64,000 bases of DNA from Candidatus Dactylopiibacterium carminicum (GTDB lineage Bacteria; Pseudomonadota; Gammaproteobacteria; Burkholderiales; Rhodocyclaceae), in assembly GCF_014736495.1 (NCBI RefSeq), contig NZ_MDUX01000003.1:1-64000 (forward strand). Reading direction: 5' to 3'. This document shows positions 43,445-53,729 of the stretch, piece by piece (position 1 is the stretch's first letter; each line of letters begins with the position of its first letter). Below the pieces are notes generated by a model that was given only the letters and a program-made list of their open reading frames with translations, ran no database searches and had not been told where the DNA came from. The translations under genes were made by a program, and so were the position numbers.

Positions 43445-44308
43445 TCAGCTTTTCCCCATCGCGATCAGGACGATGGCGACGATGGCCAGCACGATACCTG
43501 CCTGATTCAGGCGGGAGAGGCGTTCGCGGAATGCGAAGACGCCGACCAGCGTACCGAGCACCACCACGCCGATATTCATGCTGGCGAATACCACGGCGGG
43601 CTGAGCGCTCAGGGCGCGGTGGGCGAGGATGTAGAAGAGTATGTTGCAGAAATTCAGCGTGCCCAGCAGCAGGCCGGCCGCGCAGTTGCGCAGCGTGAGT
43701 CCGGCTCCGCCACGTGCCGCGCGCACGCCCAGCCAGGTGGCCATGCCGATGAAGGCGAGGCCGAAGCTCAATTGCAGCGAGGCGGCAAAGGGCGTGCCGG
43801 CCGCCGCGATGTGCTTGAGCATCACGTCGACCAGCGCGAAGCCGGTCCAGACCGTGAGCAGTGCCGGCCAGGCGCTTACGCCGCCACTGCCGGCAGCCTG
43901 CCCCGGGCGGGCGAGGATGCCCACCACGGCAAGCAGGCCGAGGCCGAGGCCGGTGAGCTTGAGCGTGCTGGCCGTCTCGCCGAAGAGCAGGAAGGCTGCG
44001 AGCAGCGAAAGCAGCAGTGATAGCCGCTGGGCGATGTCGGTCAGCACGATGCCGGCACGGCGCACGCAATGCGCCAGCACCAGAAACAGGGTCGGCAGCA
44101 CCACGGCCAGGCCCAGCAGCGAGGGCCAGGGCGTGCCTGGCTGCTGCAGGCTGTGCAGTGGCGGCTGCAACAGGAACCAGCACAGGATGGAGGCAGCAAG
44201 ATAGTTCCAGCCGATGGCCTGGGCCACATCCACCTCATGGCGGCGGGCGATCTTCAGCAGCACGGAGACCAGTACGCTGCAACTGGCGGCAAGCAGGACG
44301 TAGAACAT
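43445..44308 (-). CDS. EamA/DMT-superfamily transporter
   Basis: A 287-residue inner-membrane protein with about nine to ten hydrophobic helices and two repeats, ending in LNQAGIVLAIVAIVLIAMGKS, the usual DMT form with two C-terminal helices and a Glu-Arg-Leu loop (FRERLSRLNQAG). Substrate unknown; members export amino acids or other metabolites. It lies downstream of the DHA2 transporter gene and upstream of a methyltransferase gene, all on the minus strand. Confidence 0.85.
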   Translation of the reverse strand: MFYVLLAASCSVLVSVLLKIARRHEVDVAQAIGWNYLAASILCWFLLQPPLHSLQQPGTPWPSLLGLAVVLPTLFLVLAHCVRRAGIVLTDIAQRLSLLLSLLAAFLLFGETASTLKLTGLGLGLLAVVGILARPGQAAGSGGVSAWPALLTVWTGFALVDVMLKHIAAAGTPFAASLQLSFGLAFIGMATWLGVRAARGGAGLTLRNCAAGLLLGTLNFCNILFYILAHRALSAQPAVVFASMNIGVVVLGTLVGVFAFRERLSRLNQAGIVLAIVAIVLIAMGKS

Positions 44309-44351
44309 GAGAATTCGTCTGGGCAGGGGAACGGGGGCGCCATTGTGCCAT

Positions 44352-45764
44352 TCACCCGTTTCCTTCCGGGCGGTGGCCGGAAACCTCGGCACCGGCAGCC
44401 GGCGGCAAGCGCAGGAACTGGCAGGCGGCCACCAGTGCAAGCAGGCCGCTGAGCAGGAAGGCGATGCGGAAGTCGGTGAGATCGGGCTGCGCATGGCCGC
44501 GCAGTGCCGGCGTCACGTGCAGCAGCAGGGCGGCCAGCGCCACGCCCAGCAGCATTGCCAGCTGCTGGAACATGCTGGTCAGCGTGCTGGCCGAGCTGCG
44601 GTCGCGCGCATCCACATCGGCAAAGGCGAAGCTGCCGAGCGCCGTGAATTCCATCGAGCGCGTGAGGCCAGCGAAGAACAGGCTGGCGAACATCCAGCCG
44701 TGCGCGGTTTCCTCACCGAACAGGCCACAGGCCGCGATCGACAACCCGCACAGCACGCCATTGAGAAACAGTACGCGGCGGAAACCGAAAGCGCGCAGCG
44801 TGCGTGTGGTGATCGCCTTCATGCCCAGGTTGCCGGCGAAATAGGCGAACAGGAAACTGCTTGCCCCCAGCGCGCTGAGCCCGAAGGCCATCTGGTAGAG
44901 CAGCGGCAGCAGGAATGGGGTGGCACTGATCGCGATGCGGATCCAGGTGCCGGCCGAGAGTGTGGACAGGGCGAAGCTCTGGATCTTGAAGGTGCGCAGG
45001 TCCAGCAGCGGATGGGTCACTCTGCGCAGGTGGCGTACCGCGAGCAGGCTCAGTGCGAAGCCGGCACCGATGAGCAGCCAGGGTAGCGGGCGGGCGATCG
45101 CGCCATGCCCCAGGGATTCCAGCCCGTACAGCGCCAGCCCCAGCGCACCGGCGGTATAGAGGAATCCGCTCCAGTCGAATGCGCCCGGGGGCTCCACCTG
45201 CGTGTGCGGCAGGAAGCGCGAGGCAAGCAGAAAGCCGACCAGGCCGATGGGCAGGTTGAGCAGGAAATTCCAGCGCCAGCCTGCGTAGGTAGTGATGAAC
45301 CCGCCCAGCACGGGGCCGAGCACCGGGGCAAACAACGCCGGCCAGATCAGCACGGCGCTGGCCTCCAGCAGTTCCTGCTTGCTGGCCTGGCGCAGCACGA
45401 TGATGCGCCCCACCGGCACCATCATCGCACCGCCCACGCCCTGCAGCATGCGCGCCAGGATGAATTGCGGCAGGGATTGCGCCAGCGCACAGGCCAGCGA
45501 ACCCAGCGTGAATATCAGGATGGCGCCGAGAAATATGCGCAGGGCGCCGAAGCGGTCTGCCAGCCAGGCGGAAAGCGGCATCAGCGCTGCCACCACCAGC
45601 ATGTAGGTGGTGATCCCGGCGCTCATCTGCACAGGTTTTACCCCCAGGCTTTGTGCCATCTGGGGGAGTGAGGTGTTGAGGATCGCGCCGTCCAGCATCT
45701 GCATGAAGGCTGCGCTGGCAACGATCAGCGCGGTGCGGCGTGTCAATGGATTGAGCGTGCTCAT
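44352..45764 (-). CDS. MFS drug efflux transporter, DHA2 type
   Basis: A 470-residue transporter of the 14-helix DHA2 family (EmrB/HsrA-like). The start is TALIVASAAFMQMLDGAILNTSLPQMAQSLG, with the family's LDGAILNTSLP (helix 1), WLADRFGALR (motif A-like), ARMLQGVGGAMMVPVGR (motif B) and GPVLGGFITTYAGWRWNFLLNLPIG (motif C). HsrA-like proteins export homocysteine or drugs; the substrate here is unknown. ATG 45764 is chosen because residues upstream in the open frame are not transporter-like. Confidence 0.92.
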   Translation of the reverse strand: MSTLNPLTRRTALIVASAAFMQMLDGAILNTSLPQMAQSLGVKPVQMSAGITTYMLVVAALMPLSAWLADRFGALRIFLGAILIFTLGSLACALAQSLPQFILARMLQGVGGAMMVPVGRIIVLRQASKQELLEASAVLIWPALFAPVLGPVLGGFITTYAGWRWNFLLNLPIGLVGFLLASRFLPHTQVEPPGAFDWSGFLYTAGALGLALYGLESLGHGAIARPLPWLLIGAGFALSLLAVRHLRRVTHPLLDLRTFKIQSFALSTLSAGTWIRIAISATPFLLPLLYQMAFGLSALGASSFLFAYFAGNLGMKAITTRTLRAFGFRRVLFLNGVLCGLSIAACGLFGEETAHGWMFASLFFAGLTRSMEFTALGSFAFADVDARDRSSASTLTSMFQQLAMLLGVALAALLLHVTPALRGHAQPDLTDFRIAFLLSGLLALVAACQFLRLPPAAGAEVSGHRPEGNG

Positions 45765-45851
45765 GAAGGAATAGTCGTCTGGAGGGGGCATGCGTGTCGC
45801 TGGCGCAGCGGCAAGCGTATCCTGCTCCAATTTAGCTGTCGGGAGGCCGGC

Positions 45852-46484
45852 ATGCATCTCGAATCCCTGCTGAAGGAAGTGTCCGCCTGCGATCATGGCT
45901 TTCTGCCGATACAGCAGGCGGCAGATGAAATCCATGCTGCCCTGTCCGCCAGGGACTGTCTGGTACTGGCGCGCCAGATCCTGGTTTCGGAGACCCCGCC
46001 GGAGCGCTCGCTCGCAACCTTCCTGCTCGGGCGACTGGCTGCCGGCTCGGCCGAGAGCCTGGCGACGATGCGTGAGGTGGTCAGCCAGGATGCCGACTGG
46101 CGTGTGCAGGAGATTCTGGCCAAGGCGTTTGACCGTTTCTGCGCCGATCTCGGTTACGAAAAGGCTTGTCCGACGATAGATGACTGGCTTGCCGATGCTT
46201 GCGCCAACGTGCGCCGTGCCGTGACCGAAGGCCTGCGCATCTGGACCGGCCGGCCGTATTTCCGTGAGCATCCGCAGGAAGCCATCCGTCGGCTGGCGGC
46301 CTTGCGCGAGGATCCCAGCGAATACGTACGCAAATCAGTGGGCAACGCGCTACGCGACATCAGCAAGAAACACCCGCAGGCTGTCGCGGACGAACTTGCC
46401 AGCTGGGAGCTGGATGACCGGGGCGTACGGCAGACCCACAAGCTGGCCTGCGCACATCTGCAGAAGCGGGCGGGCGGCATCTGA
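45852..46484 (+). CDS. HEAT-repeat DNA-alkylation-repeat (AlkC/AlkD-like) protein
   Basis: A 210-residue all-helical protein with HEAT-like repeats. The segments CANVRRAVTEGLRIWTGRPYFREHPQEAIRRLAAL and DPSEYVRKSVGNALRDISKKHP are typical of the DNA alkylation repeat family, whose members AlkC/AlkD excise N3- and N7-alkylated purines. At 210 residues it is slightly shorter than AlkD (about 235). Whether it has glycosylase activity is uncertain; the catalytic Asp and Trp cannot be assigned with confidence. It is divergent from the DHA2 transporter gene. Confidence 0.75.
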   Translation: MHLESLLKEVSACDHGFLPIQQAADEIHAALSARDCLVLARQILVSETPPERSLATFLLGRLAAGSAESLATMREVVSQDADWRVQEILAKAFDRFCADLGYEKACPTIDDWLADACANVRRAVTEGLRIWTGRPYFREHPQEAIRRLAALREDPSEYVRKSVGNALRDISKKHPQAVADELASWELDDRGVRQTHKLACAHLQKRAGGI

Positions 46485-46502
46485 GCCCGCCCCCCCCTTG
46501 CG

Positions 46503-48335
46503 CTAGTTGCTGGAGGAGCCGTTCCCCGAGGCGACCTCCTGAACGATCTTCCAGCCTGCGGGGCCTTCATAGCGCAGAACCAGGCGCTTGTTCACATCAT
46601 CGTTGTAGTTGGATGAGCGATAGCGCTGCGCGAAGCTGACCTCGCAGCTGTTCTCGCTCAGCTGCTTGACCTGCAAGCCGTTGAGGCTGACGGAGATCTG
46701 CTCCTTGTTTAGGCGCTCGGCGCGGAAGCGTTTCCAGTCTTCCCGGTCGGCACGCGTCATCGGCTGGAAGTTTGTGGAGTAATAGCCGAGATACTTGTTC
46801 AGATCGCGCGCGGACCAGGCTGCCGCCCAGTCATTGGCGGCGAATTCGCATTGTGCGGGCACCGGCCCCTTGTCGCTCGGGGGAAGGGCCGCCTGTGGTG
46901 CGGGGGGCGGTGTTTGCATCGGGGCCGCCGGGAGGATTGGCGCCGGAGGCGGCAGGCTAAGAGGTAAGGCCACTTCCAGATTGATCGCCGCGGCGTTGCG
47001 CTGCTGGCTGCAGTAGGCCACGGAATCTTCCGGATCTTCCTCGTCTCCGGGCGGAACGCCGGCTGTCACCGGAGCCAGGCCAAGGCTGGGCAGCAGGCGA
47101 TGCGATGTGGATAGCACCTGGAATTCGGCTTGTTGCAGATCGAACTGTGCCGCCGCGTAGGCCCGGCGCGCCTGGAATAGTTCGTTTTCGGTATCCAGCA
47201 GGTCGAGCAGGGTGCGCTGGCCGATGTCGAACTGCTGGCGGTAGGCGTCGCGTGCCCGTTGCGTGGATTGCAGGTTCTGGTTCAGGAAGATCATCTGCTC
47301 GCGCAGTTTGCGGATGTTGCTCCAGGCGATGGAGGTTACTTGGCGGATGTCGCGACAGCTTTTTTCGCGGGCGGCGAGCGCCGTGTCGAAGTTCTCGAGG
47401 GCCTGTCGTATGCGGGCACTGTCTGCGCCGCCCCGATACAGGTTGTAGTTCATCATGAGCTGGACCGCGCCGGAGTTATAGCTGCCATCGAAGCCAGAAC
47501 GGTTGCGTTCGCTGCCCGCCGAGGCGCGGAATTCTAGCGTGGGTGATCTCGCTGCGCGGCGTACATCCGTTTGCGCGCGTGCTGCACGCAGGTTATAGAC
47601 GGCGGCAATGAAGCCGGGGTTGCTCTGCAGCGCGTCGTTCAGCGCAGTCTGCTCGGGCGGTAGCTGGCCGGTCAGGTTGGGCGCATCGGCCAGCACTGGC
47701 GGTATCTCGCCGACGACCCGTTCGAAACGGGCGCTCACGTCATGAAGATTGCTCATGTCGGTCAGCCAGTTCGATTGAGCCAGAGCCAGACGCCCACGCG
47801 CCTGTTCAAGGTCGACCCGACGCCCGACTCCCGCCTGGGTACGTTCGTTGATCTGGTCGTAGATTTCCTTGTGGATCTGCCAGTTGTCCTGCGTCAGTTC
47901 GAGCAGTTGGCGATAGCGCAGCACATCCAGATAGGCGCGCGACGACTCGAAGGCCACGTCGTCGGCGGCCTGTAGCAATTCGTAATAACGCGTGACCCTG
48001 GCATATCCAAGACGGCGGATGTCACCGCGCGTGGCGCCGCCGTCGAACAGCAACTGGCGCAGCTCCACGATGGCGCCCGGGTGGTTGAAGTAGTTGCTGG
48101 TCCCCGCATCCGGGTCGTAACGCTCGCGGCCCGCGTAGGCCTGCACGTCGATGCGCGGGCGCAGGCCACCGCGTGCGGCATCCTGCTCGAAGCCGGAGGC
48201 CTTGTACTCATGCTGCTTCATCTGCACGTCGGGGTTGCGCGCCAGGGCACGCTCCGCGATCTCTTCCAGCGTGGCGGCATGCAGGTTCATGCCCAGCAGG
48301 GTCAGCGATAGGGCGAGTATGTTCTTGTGAAACAT
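46503..48335 (-). CDS. TolC-family outer-membrane protein with extra C-terminal NTF2/Cds6-like domain
   Basis: A 610-residue type I secretion outer-membrane channel. A signal peptide (ILALSLTLLGMNLHA) precedes a full TolC/AggA (LapE-like) domain (about 22-430): LEEIAERALARNPDVQM, ELRQLLFDGGATRGDIRR, GVGRRVDLEQARGRLALAQSN and FDIGQRTLLDLLDTENELFQARRAY. A Pro-rich linker (about 460-500) leads to a domain of about 110 residues, AANDWAAAWSARDLNKYLGYYSTNFQP...RYEGPAGWKIVQE, like the NTF2/Cds6-type domain found in some periplasmic proteins. It lies directly downstream of the giant adhesin gene, so the two form a secretion pair. Confidence 0.9.
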   Translation of the reverse strand: MFHKNILALSLTLLGMNLHAATLEEIAERALARNPDVQMKQHEYKASGFEQDAARGGLRPRIDVQAYAGRERYDPDAGTSNYFNHPGAIVELRQLLFDGGATRGDIRRLGYARVTRYYELLQAADDVAFESSRAYLDVLRYRQLLELTQDNWQIHKEIYDQINERTQAGVGRRVDLEQARGRLALAQSNWLTDMSNLHDVSARFERVVGEIPPVLADAPNLTGQLPPEQTALNDALQSNPGFIAAVYNLRAARAQTDVRRAARSPTLEFRASAGSERNRSGFDGSYNSGAVQLMMNYNLYRGGADSARIRQALENFDTALAAREKSCRDIRQVTSIAWSNIRKLREQMIFLNQNLQSTQRARDAYRQQFDIGQRTLLDLLDTENELFQARRAYAAAQFDLQQAEFQVLSTSHRLLPSLGLAPVTAGVPPGDEEDPEDSVAYCSQQRNAAAINLEVALPLSLPPPAPILPAAPMQTPPPAPQAALPPSDKGPVPAQCEFAANDWAAAWSARDLNKYLGYYSTNFQPMTRADREDWKRFRAERLNKEQISVSLNGLQVKQLSENSCEVSFAQRYRSSNYNDDVNKRLVLRYEGPAGWKIVQEVASGNGSSSN

Positions 48336-48644
48336 GAGGAGTCTCCGGTTCGATGCGTTCTTCTGGGATTGCCCGCGGCAAAGGCCGTGGTGCCGGCTGC
48401 TTGTTGCTCTCTGTTTTCTGGCTGGGGGCTGTCCGGGTATCCCAGGTGGGTCTCCGGTGGCATGCGGGGCTTTCTTTCCTGTTGCGGTGCGGCCGTTGCG
48501 GAGAGGGCCACCGGGCGCCTCGATTCATTCAAAGTCATTCCCCGGCAGATGCCGTCCGTCATGCCTTGACGTCGGTATATCGTGTCCGCAGGTACGGGCC
48601 GGTGGCCATGTCCCCGGGATCGGGCATGGCCACCCCGTGTGGGC
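48336..48644. other. Intergenic region with inverted repeat
   Basis: About 309 bases between the adhesin stop and the TolC start. GTGGCCATG (48602-48610) and CATGGCCAC (48625-48633) form a hairpin just after the adhesin stop, without a T tract on the minus strand; it could attenuate or stabilise the transcript. The rest is low in features and may hold a second promoter for the TolC-family gene. Confidence 0.5.
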
Positions 48645-51600
48645 TCAATCCACGTGCAATTTGCCCTTGTTGAGGAGGTCCTGGATGATGGACTGGTCAT
48701 TCGCCAGGCTGCCGCCGTTGCTCAGATCCACCCCCTGCAGCACGATCTGCTGATCGACGGCGGCGGCGTTGTAACCGTTGCCGAAGGCGCCCTGGCTGCT
48801 GATCTGGATGGTGGTGCTGCCCGCCGCGACCGTGAAGTGCAGGTAGTTGGTGAGGTTGCCCAGATCCGTGCCGGAATGCTGCTCGCCCTGCAGCAGGTCG
48901 CGCAGGTTCAGTGCATCGCCGCTGGCGGTGGTCTTGTCGAAGTCCGTGATGGTGTCCACCGCAGGCGTACCGACCGTGCCGCGATCACCAAGCTGCCAGA
49001 CGAATACATCCGAGCCGGTGCCCCCTGTCAGGACGTCATTGCCGGCGCCTCCGACGAGGCGATCGTTACCGGAACCTCCGTTGAGGATGTCGTTGCCATG
49101 ACCGCCGAACAGGAAGTCATCGCCACTCCCTCCGTTGAGGATGTCATTGCCGTGGCCACCGCTGAGCAGGTCGTGCCCGGCGCCGCCGTTGAGGACGTCA
49201 TTGCCACCACCACCGGATAGCTGATCGTTGACGTCCGTGCCATTGAGCGTGTTGTTGCCATCATCCCCGGTCAATGCGTTGGTGTAGCTGCGCAGCGTGA
49301 GCGTGCTGCTGCTGGTGTCGCCGTCGCTGTCCGTCAGCGTGTAGCCGATGACGACTGGTGCGACCACCGTGTCGCAATCGTCCGTCAGGATGGACTGGTA
49401 GCTGATGCCCGAGATGCGTGCATAGGTGTCGGACGCCGCCTGCACCTCGACCGAGCCTACGTTGCTGAATTCCGGGGGCAGGGTGACCGTGCCTTCGTCG
49501 GTGCTGGTGAAGGTGCCGAGCAGATGGCCGTCGATGTGGTACACGCTGTAGGTCAGCGAGCTGGCTCCGCCCACGCTGGTGCGATCACCGAGATTGCTGT
49601 TGTCCGCATTGATGACGAAGCGCAGATTCTCGACTCCGTGCGGATGCGTGGCGCTGTTGAATGTGAACACCATGGTTTCGAGCGCATCCAGATAGCGGTT
49701 GGGGCTGTTGCGCACATCCGAGCTCATGGCCGAATTGTTCACCCCCTGGCCTGTGACGCCCGCGCCGTTGTTCCAGAAGGTCAGCAGATTGTTGGGATAG
49801 GTTATCGAGGCGTTGTTGCCGTTTTCGTCACGACCGGTGACGCTGAGGCCGCTCGATGCGCTGGGGGTCCAGTCGAGGTCGACCGAGATGGTGCTGGACG
49901 TTGGCGGGTTGGGCAGGTCGGCCTTGGCCGGGGTGTAGTTGTAATAGCCCGCGCTGTTGAATACCAGGCTGGAGCCATTGGAGGCGTGCGTCCAGGTCAG
50001 TGTGCCGCTGGCATTGACCGTGTAGCTGCCGCCGAGCACGTTGCCGCTGTTTGCCGCGGCGAGATTGAAGGTATGCCCCTGGAACACGATGCTCGTCACA
50101 TGAGCGTTGTCGACGATGGTGTCGGCACTGGAGCCACGCGCGGTGAAATCCGTTACCAGCGTGCCTTCGGCAAGCCCGGAGTTAGTATCCAGCCCGGTGA
50201 TCACGTTGCCGGTGAAGCTTGTGCCGTTGGGGGCGAGGGTGTCGAAATCCGGGCGTGCGATGGGGTGCCCATCCACCACTGCGAAGGTCAGGGTGGTGGG
50301 CTGGGTCAGGTCGCCATCGCCATCCGTCGCCACGAAGCTCAGTGAGAAGCTGCTGCCTTCAGAGGCGGAACCACCGGTGTAGTAGGTGTAGCCGCCAGTG
50401 GCGAAGTTGAAGTTCAGCGTGCCTTGCGTGAAGCCACGGGCGCTGGTCAGGTTGAGCGTGTCACCGCTGATCGGTGAGCCTGCTGGGTGCCCCCCCGCCC
50501 AGGAAATCTGGTGGGAGTTCGCGTTGTAGCTGAATGTCACGTTGGTATCCGCCGTGCCATTCGCGTCGGTATCCAGCTTGACCGTAAGCGTCTTGATATA
50601 TCCGCCATCAGCACCCAGCGCACTGGTCAGTGAGCCCTGGCCATCGGTGATCACGTTGCCGCCATAACCCGTCGGGACTGAATTGGTCAGCGTACCCGAC
50701 AGATCGTTGAGGTCCGGAATGATGATCGCGCTGTCGCGGGTGCCACTGCTGTCGGCATCCACGTTGTGGATGGTATTGAGTGCGGTGGAGGCGGTGATGC
50801 CTGAGCCGACGCCGATGGCGTAGGACTGGATGCCGTTATTGGCCGTGAAGGTATTCCAGGCCGAGGTGGCGGTATTGGTGTTGCTCGAGGTCGGGGCTCC
50901 ATCCGAAATGAAGTAGCTCACGGTCTGTGCGCTGGTGTTGTCCACCACTCCGTTGCTGTTGGCATCCAGCGCCTTGCGTGCGGCAGTGAGCCCGGCCTCA
51001 TAGTTCGTGCCGCCGTCGGCGGAGACGGAGATGCTGTCGATCGCTGCGAGTGCCGCCGTCTTGCTGGTGAAGGTCGTTGTGCCGCCGTAGCTCACCAGTG
51101 TGCCGGAGGGGCCGAAGGTGACCAGATGCACGGTGACGCTGGAGGCCTGGTCGAAGTACTGGCTGATGAGGTTCTTCATGGCTATCTTGGCCATGTCCAG
51201 ACGTGTGGTCAGGCTCACCGAGCCACCTGCGGCCTGAGACTGAACCACGCCCCCGGCTTCCGCCAGCGTCATTGAGCGCGAGGTGTCGAGTACCAGCAGC
51301 AGGTTGTAGTCGGGCTGCGAGGCCTCCGCCACCTGTACCGTGCGGCTGACGGTCTGCGGACGGTCATCGATGATGCTGACCTGCAGATGCGCTGTGCTGC
51401 CATTGCTGGTGGTGTAGGCGATGCTCTCGGTGAGGCTGTTGTTGTTTGCCGGCGCGCTGTTGTCGGCGAGCGACTTCAGCGTATAGACGTAATCGCCGGA
51501 GCCGCTGCCGCTGGTATTGACGACGAGGTGGCCGTGCGCCGTATCGATGCCGATATAGCCGGCGCGGGTGTCGGTGTCGTTCGCCGAGCCATCCGTAACG

Positions 51601-53618
51601 CCGGCCACGCTGGTGATCGAGGCCGAGGTATTGCCGTCGTTGGCCAGCAGGTTGCCGGTAGCCACCGTCGTGCCACCGCCTGTCCCGCCGGGCAATGCAC
51701 TTTCATAAACGGTCGCCAGATCGTCGATGCCGGAGTAAGCGGTGATCGAAACCGTGGCCGTGCTCGTCTGACCGTCATCGTCGGTCAGGGTATAGGTGAA
51801 GCTGCCGGTGCCGGTGCCGGTGCCGATGGCCGAGGGGGTGAAGGTCCAGGTACCGTCTCCGTTATTCACCAATGCTCCGCCGGATACCGACCCCGTGGCC
51901 GTGATCCGTGCGTTATCGAATAGCGTGTCGTTGGACAGCAACTGCGCTGTGGTCAGCGTGATCGGCGTTCCCAGCAGGGTGGAGAAGCGATCCCCCACCG
52001 CCACCGGTGTGCCATCGTCGACCGTCAGCACATTCAGGTTGACCGTGGCAGGCGTTGCATCACGCAGCCCCAGATTGTTCTGTGCGGCGTACTGGAAGCT
52101 GGCGTTGCCGCTTTAGTTAGGTGCGGGCATGAAATATACCGGGCCGCTGACCAAATCCCCCGCTGAAATCTGATGGGTCATCGCTGCATCGGAATACAGG
52201 ATGCCATTGCCGGGCAGGCTGGAAATGACATAGCCAGAGATCGTGCCATCCACGTCGGATCCGTGCAGGTTGATCGTCAACCGGGTGTCTTCGTTGCCGG
52301 AGATATGGAGGTCATCCGTCGTCGGCGCATCGTTGGTGCCGGTGACGGTGATGGAAAGCTGTGCGGTATCGGAGCCCCCCTGACCGTCGGAGACGGTGTA
52401 GGTGAAGGTATCGGTCGCGGTAGCCCCTGCGGCCAGCGCATCGGCCCGGTTGGCGACATAGACGTAGGAGCCATCGGCATTGAGGGTGAGGGTACCGTAG
52501 GTGCCCACGAGCGCAGCGCCCACGGTGCCGGCAGTCCCGCCCCCGGTCTCGGTCCCGGTACGCACGGCGGAGACACTCAGGGAGTCCCCATCGGGGTCAG
52601 AGTCGCGGCCTGCGGCCGTGCCTGCACTCTGGATCACGCCATTGGCAGCGGAGACGCTGAGAGTGGCATCCTCGGTCACCGCACCGGTGTCGTTGTTGGC
52701 CGTGGGCGCATCATTGACGGCGGTCACTGTGAGATTGACCGTTGCGGTGGAAGTCCCGCCCTGACCGTCGGAGACGGTATAGGTGAAGGAAGCCGGCCCG
52801 TTGTAATTGGCGTTGGGCGTGAAGACCACGTTGCCACTGGCATCCAGGGCCACGGTGCCATTGACGGCGCCCTGCACGGAGGTGAGGGTCAGCGGATCGC
52901 CATCGGGATCGGTGTCGTTGGCCAGCAGCGAAGCGGCAGTGATGGAGACCGGGGTGTCCTCGGCCGTGGTCAGCGTGTCGTTGTTGGCCGTGGGATTGTT
53001 GTTGGTGGGGGCAGGGATGTCGAATTCGCCGGAGTCGGTGGCCGTGCTTTGGTTTCCGGCTGCGTCGGTGCCGCTGGCGACCACTGTGTAACCGCCTTCG
53101 GGCAGGGGGGCGGGAACGTCTGCGCTATAGCTGCCATCCGGCTGGACTATGGCCGTGAACTGCTGCGCATTGCCGTTGGCGTCCGTCACCGTCAGGCTGA
53201 TGCTGCTGCTGGTAGGCAAGTCGGTGCTGCCGGTGATGGTAGGAGTGGAGTCGTTGGTGAGCGCGGGGGCGTCGACGGTGATGGACGGGGCCGTTACGTC
53301 CACCTGGTAGGCATGTTCTATCGATGCCGGCGTTCCGGGATTGCCTGCTGCGTCCGGGGCAGGGGTGATCGTGGCTGTGATCTGGTCATTAGCTGCCAGT
53401 ACACTGCCCGGAACCGGAATGCTGTATTGGTTATTGGAGTCGACCACACCGGAGTAGGTCTGGCCACCGATGGTCAGCGTGACCGTATCGCCTGGTCTGG
53501 CGCTGCCGCCGACCGAGCCTGTGATCGCGATGTTGCCCTGGGCTTCGCTTTGGTTGACCGTATTGTCTGACGTGATCGGATCAAGGCTGATGGTGGCTGT
53601 TGGCGGTGTGGTATCTAG
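48645..53618 (-). pseudogene. Giant RTX/VWA type I-secreted adhesin, N-terminally cut by a prophage and with an in-frame TAA
   Basis: This is the C-terminal part of a LapA-like biofilm adhesin. Reading leftward from 53618 it contains Ig-like repeats (DTTPPTATISLD..., GQTYSGVVDS), VCBS/cadherin-like repeats (ANDTDPDGDPLTLTSV, NANYNGPASFTYTVSDGQGG), a TAA at 52113-52115 after YFMPAPN, then in the same frame SGNASFQYAAQNN, further repeats, a VWA domain with the metal motif LDTSRSM (about 51280), and RTX nonapeptides (GGGGNDVLNGGAGHDLLSGG, about 49190). The end, IQDLLNKGKLHVD, belongs to the type I secretion signal. The N-terminal anchoring region is absent, replaced by prophage sequence. Not expected to be functional. 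Confidence 0.85.
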
Positions 53619-53729
53619 TGAAGGGGAACGAGATAAATCCGGGGGGTGGTGCTAGATAAATCCGGGATACAGCGGGACGTATCGGGATTTGACGGGACCG
53701 GCTCCGCAAATTGATTGCGTGGGATGCAA
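53619..53729. repeat. Predicted left end of the Mu-like prophage with repeated transposase sites
   Basis: The prophage probably begins with TG at 53619, directly after the adhesin sequence. Two identical 13-base copies of AGATAAATCCGGG lie at 53631-53643 and 53654-53666, 23 bases apart on the same strand, as expected for transposase-binding sites at the end of a transposable phage. The region is otherwise non-coding up to the mor stop. The exact end and the target duplication cannot be proven without the right end. Confidence 0.6.

Noticed and set aside
49020-49230. Short periodic repeats that might look like a CRISPR array
   Set aside because: The period of about 27 bases encodes RTX nonapeptides (GGxGxDxLx) in frame; the repeats are imperfect, without unique spacers.
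52173-53570. 465-residue plus-strand frame opposite the adhesin repeats
   Set aside because: Shadow of the repetitive adhesin; its Gly/Val/Arg repeats mirror the codons of the real strand.
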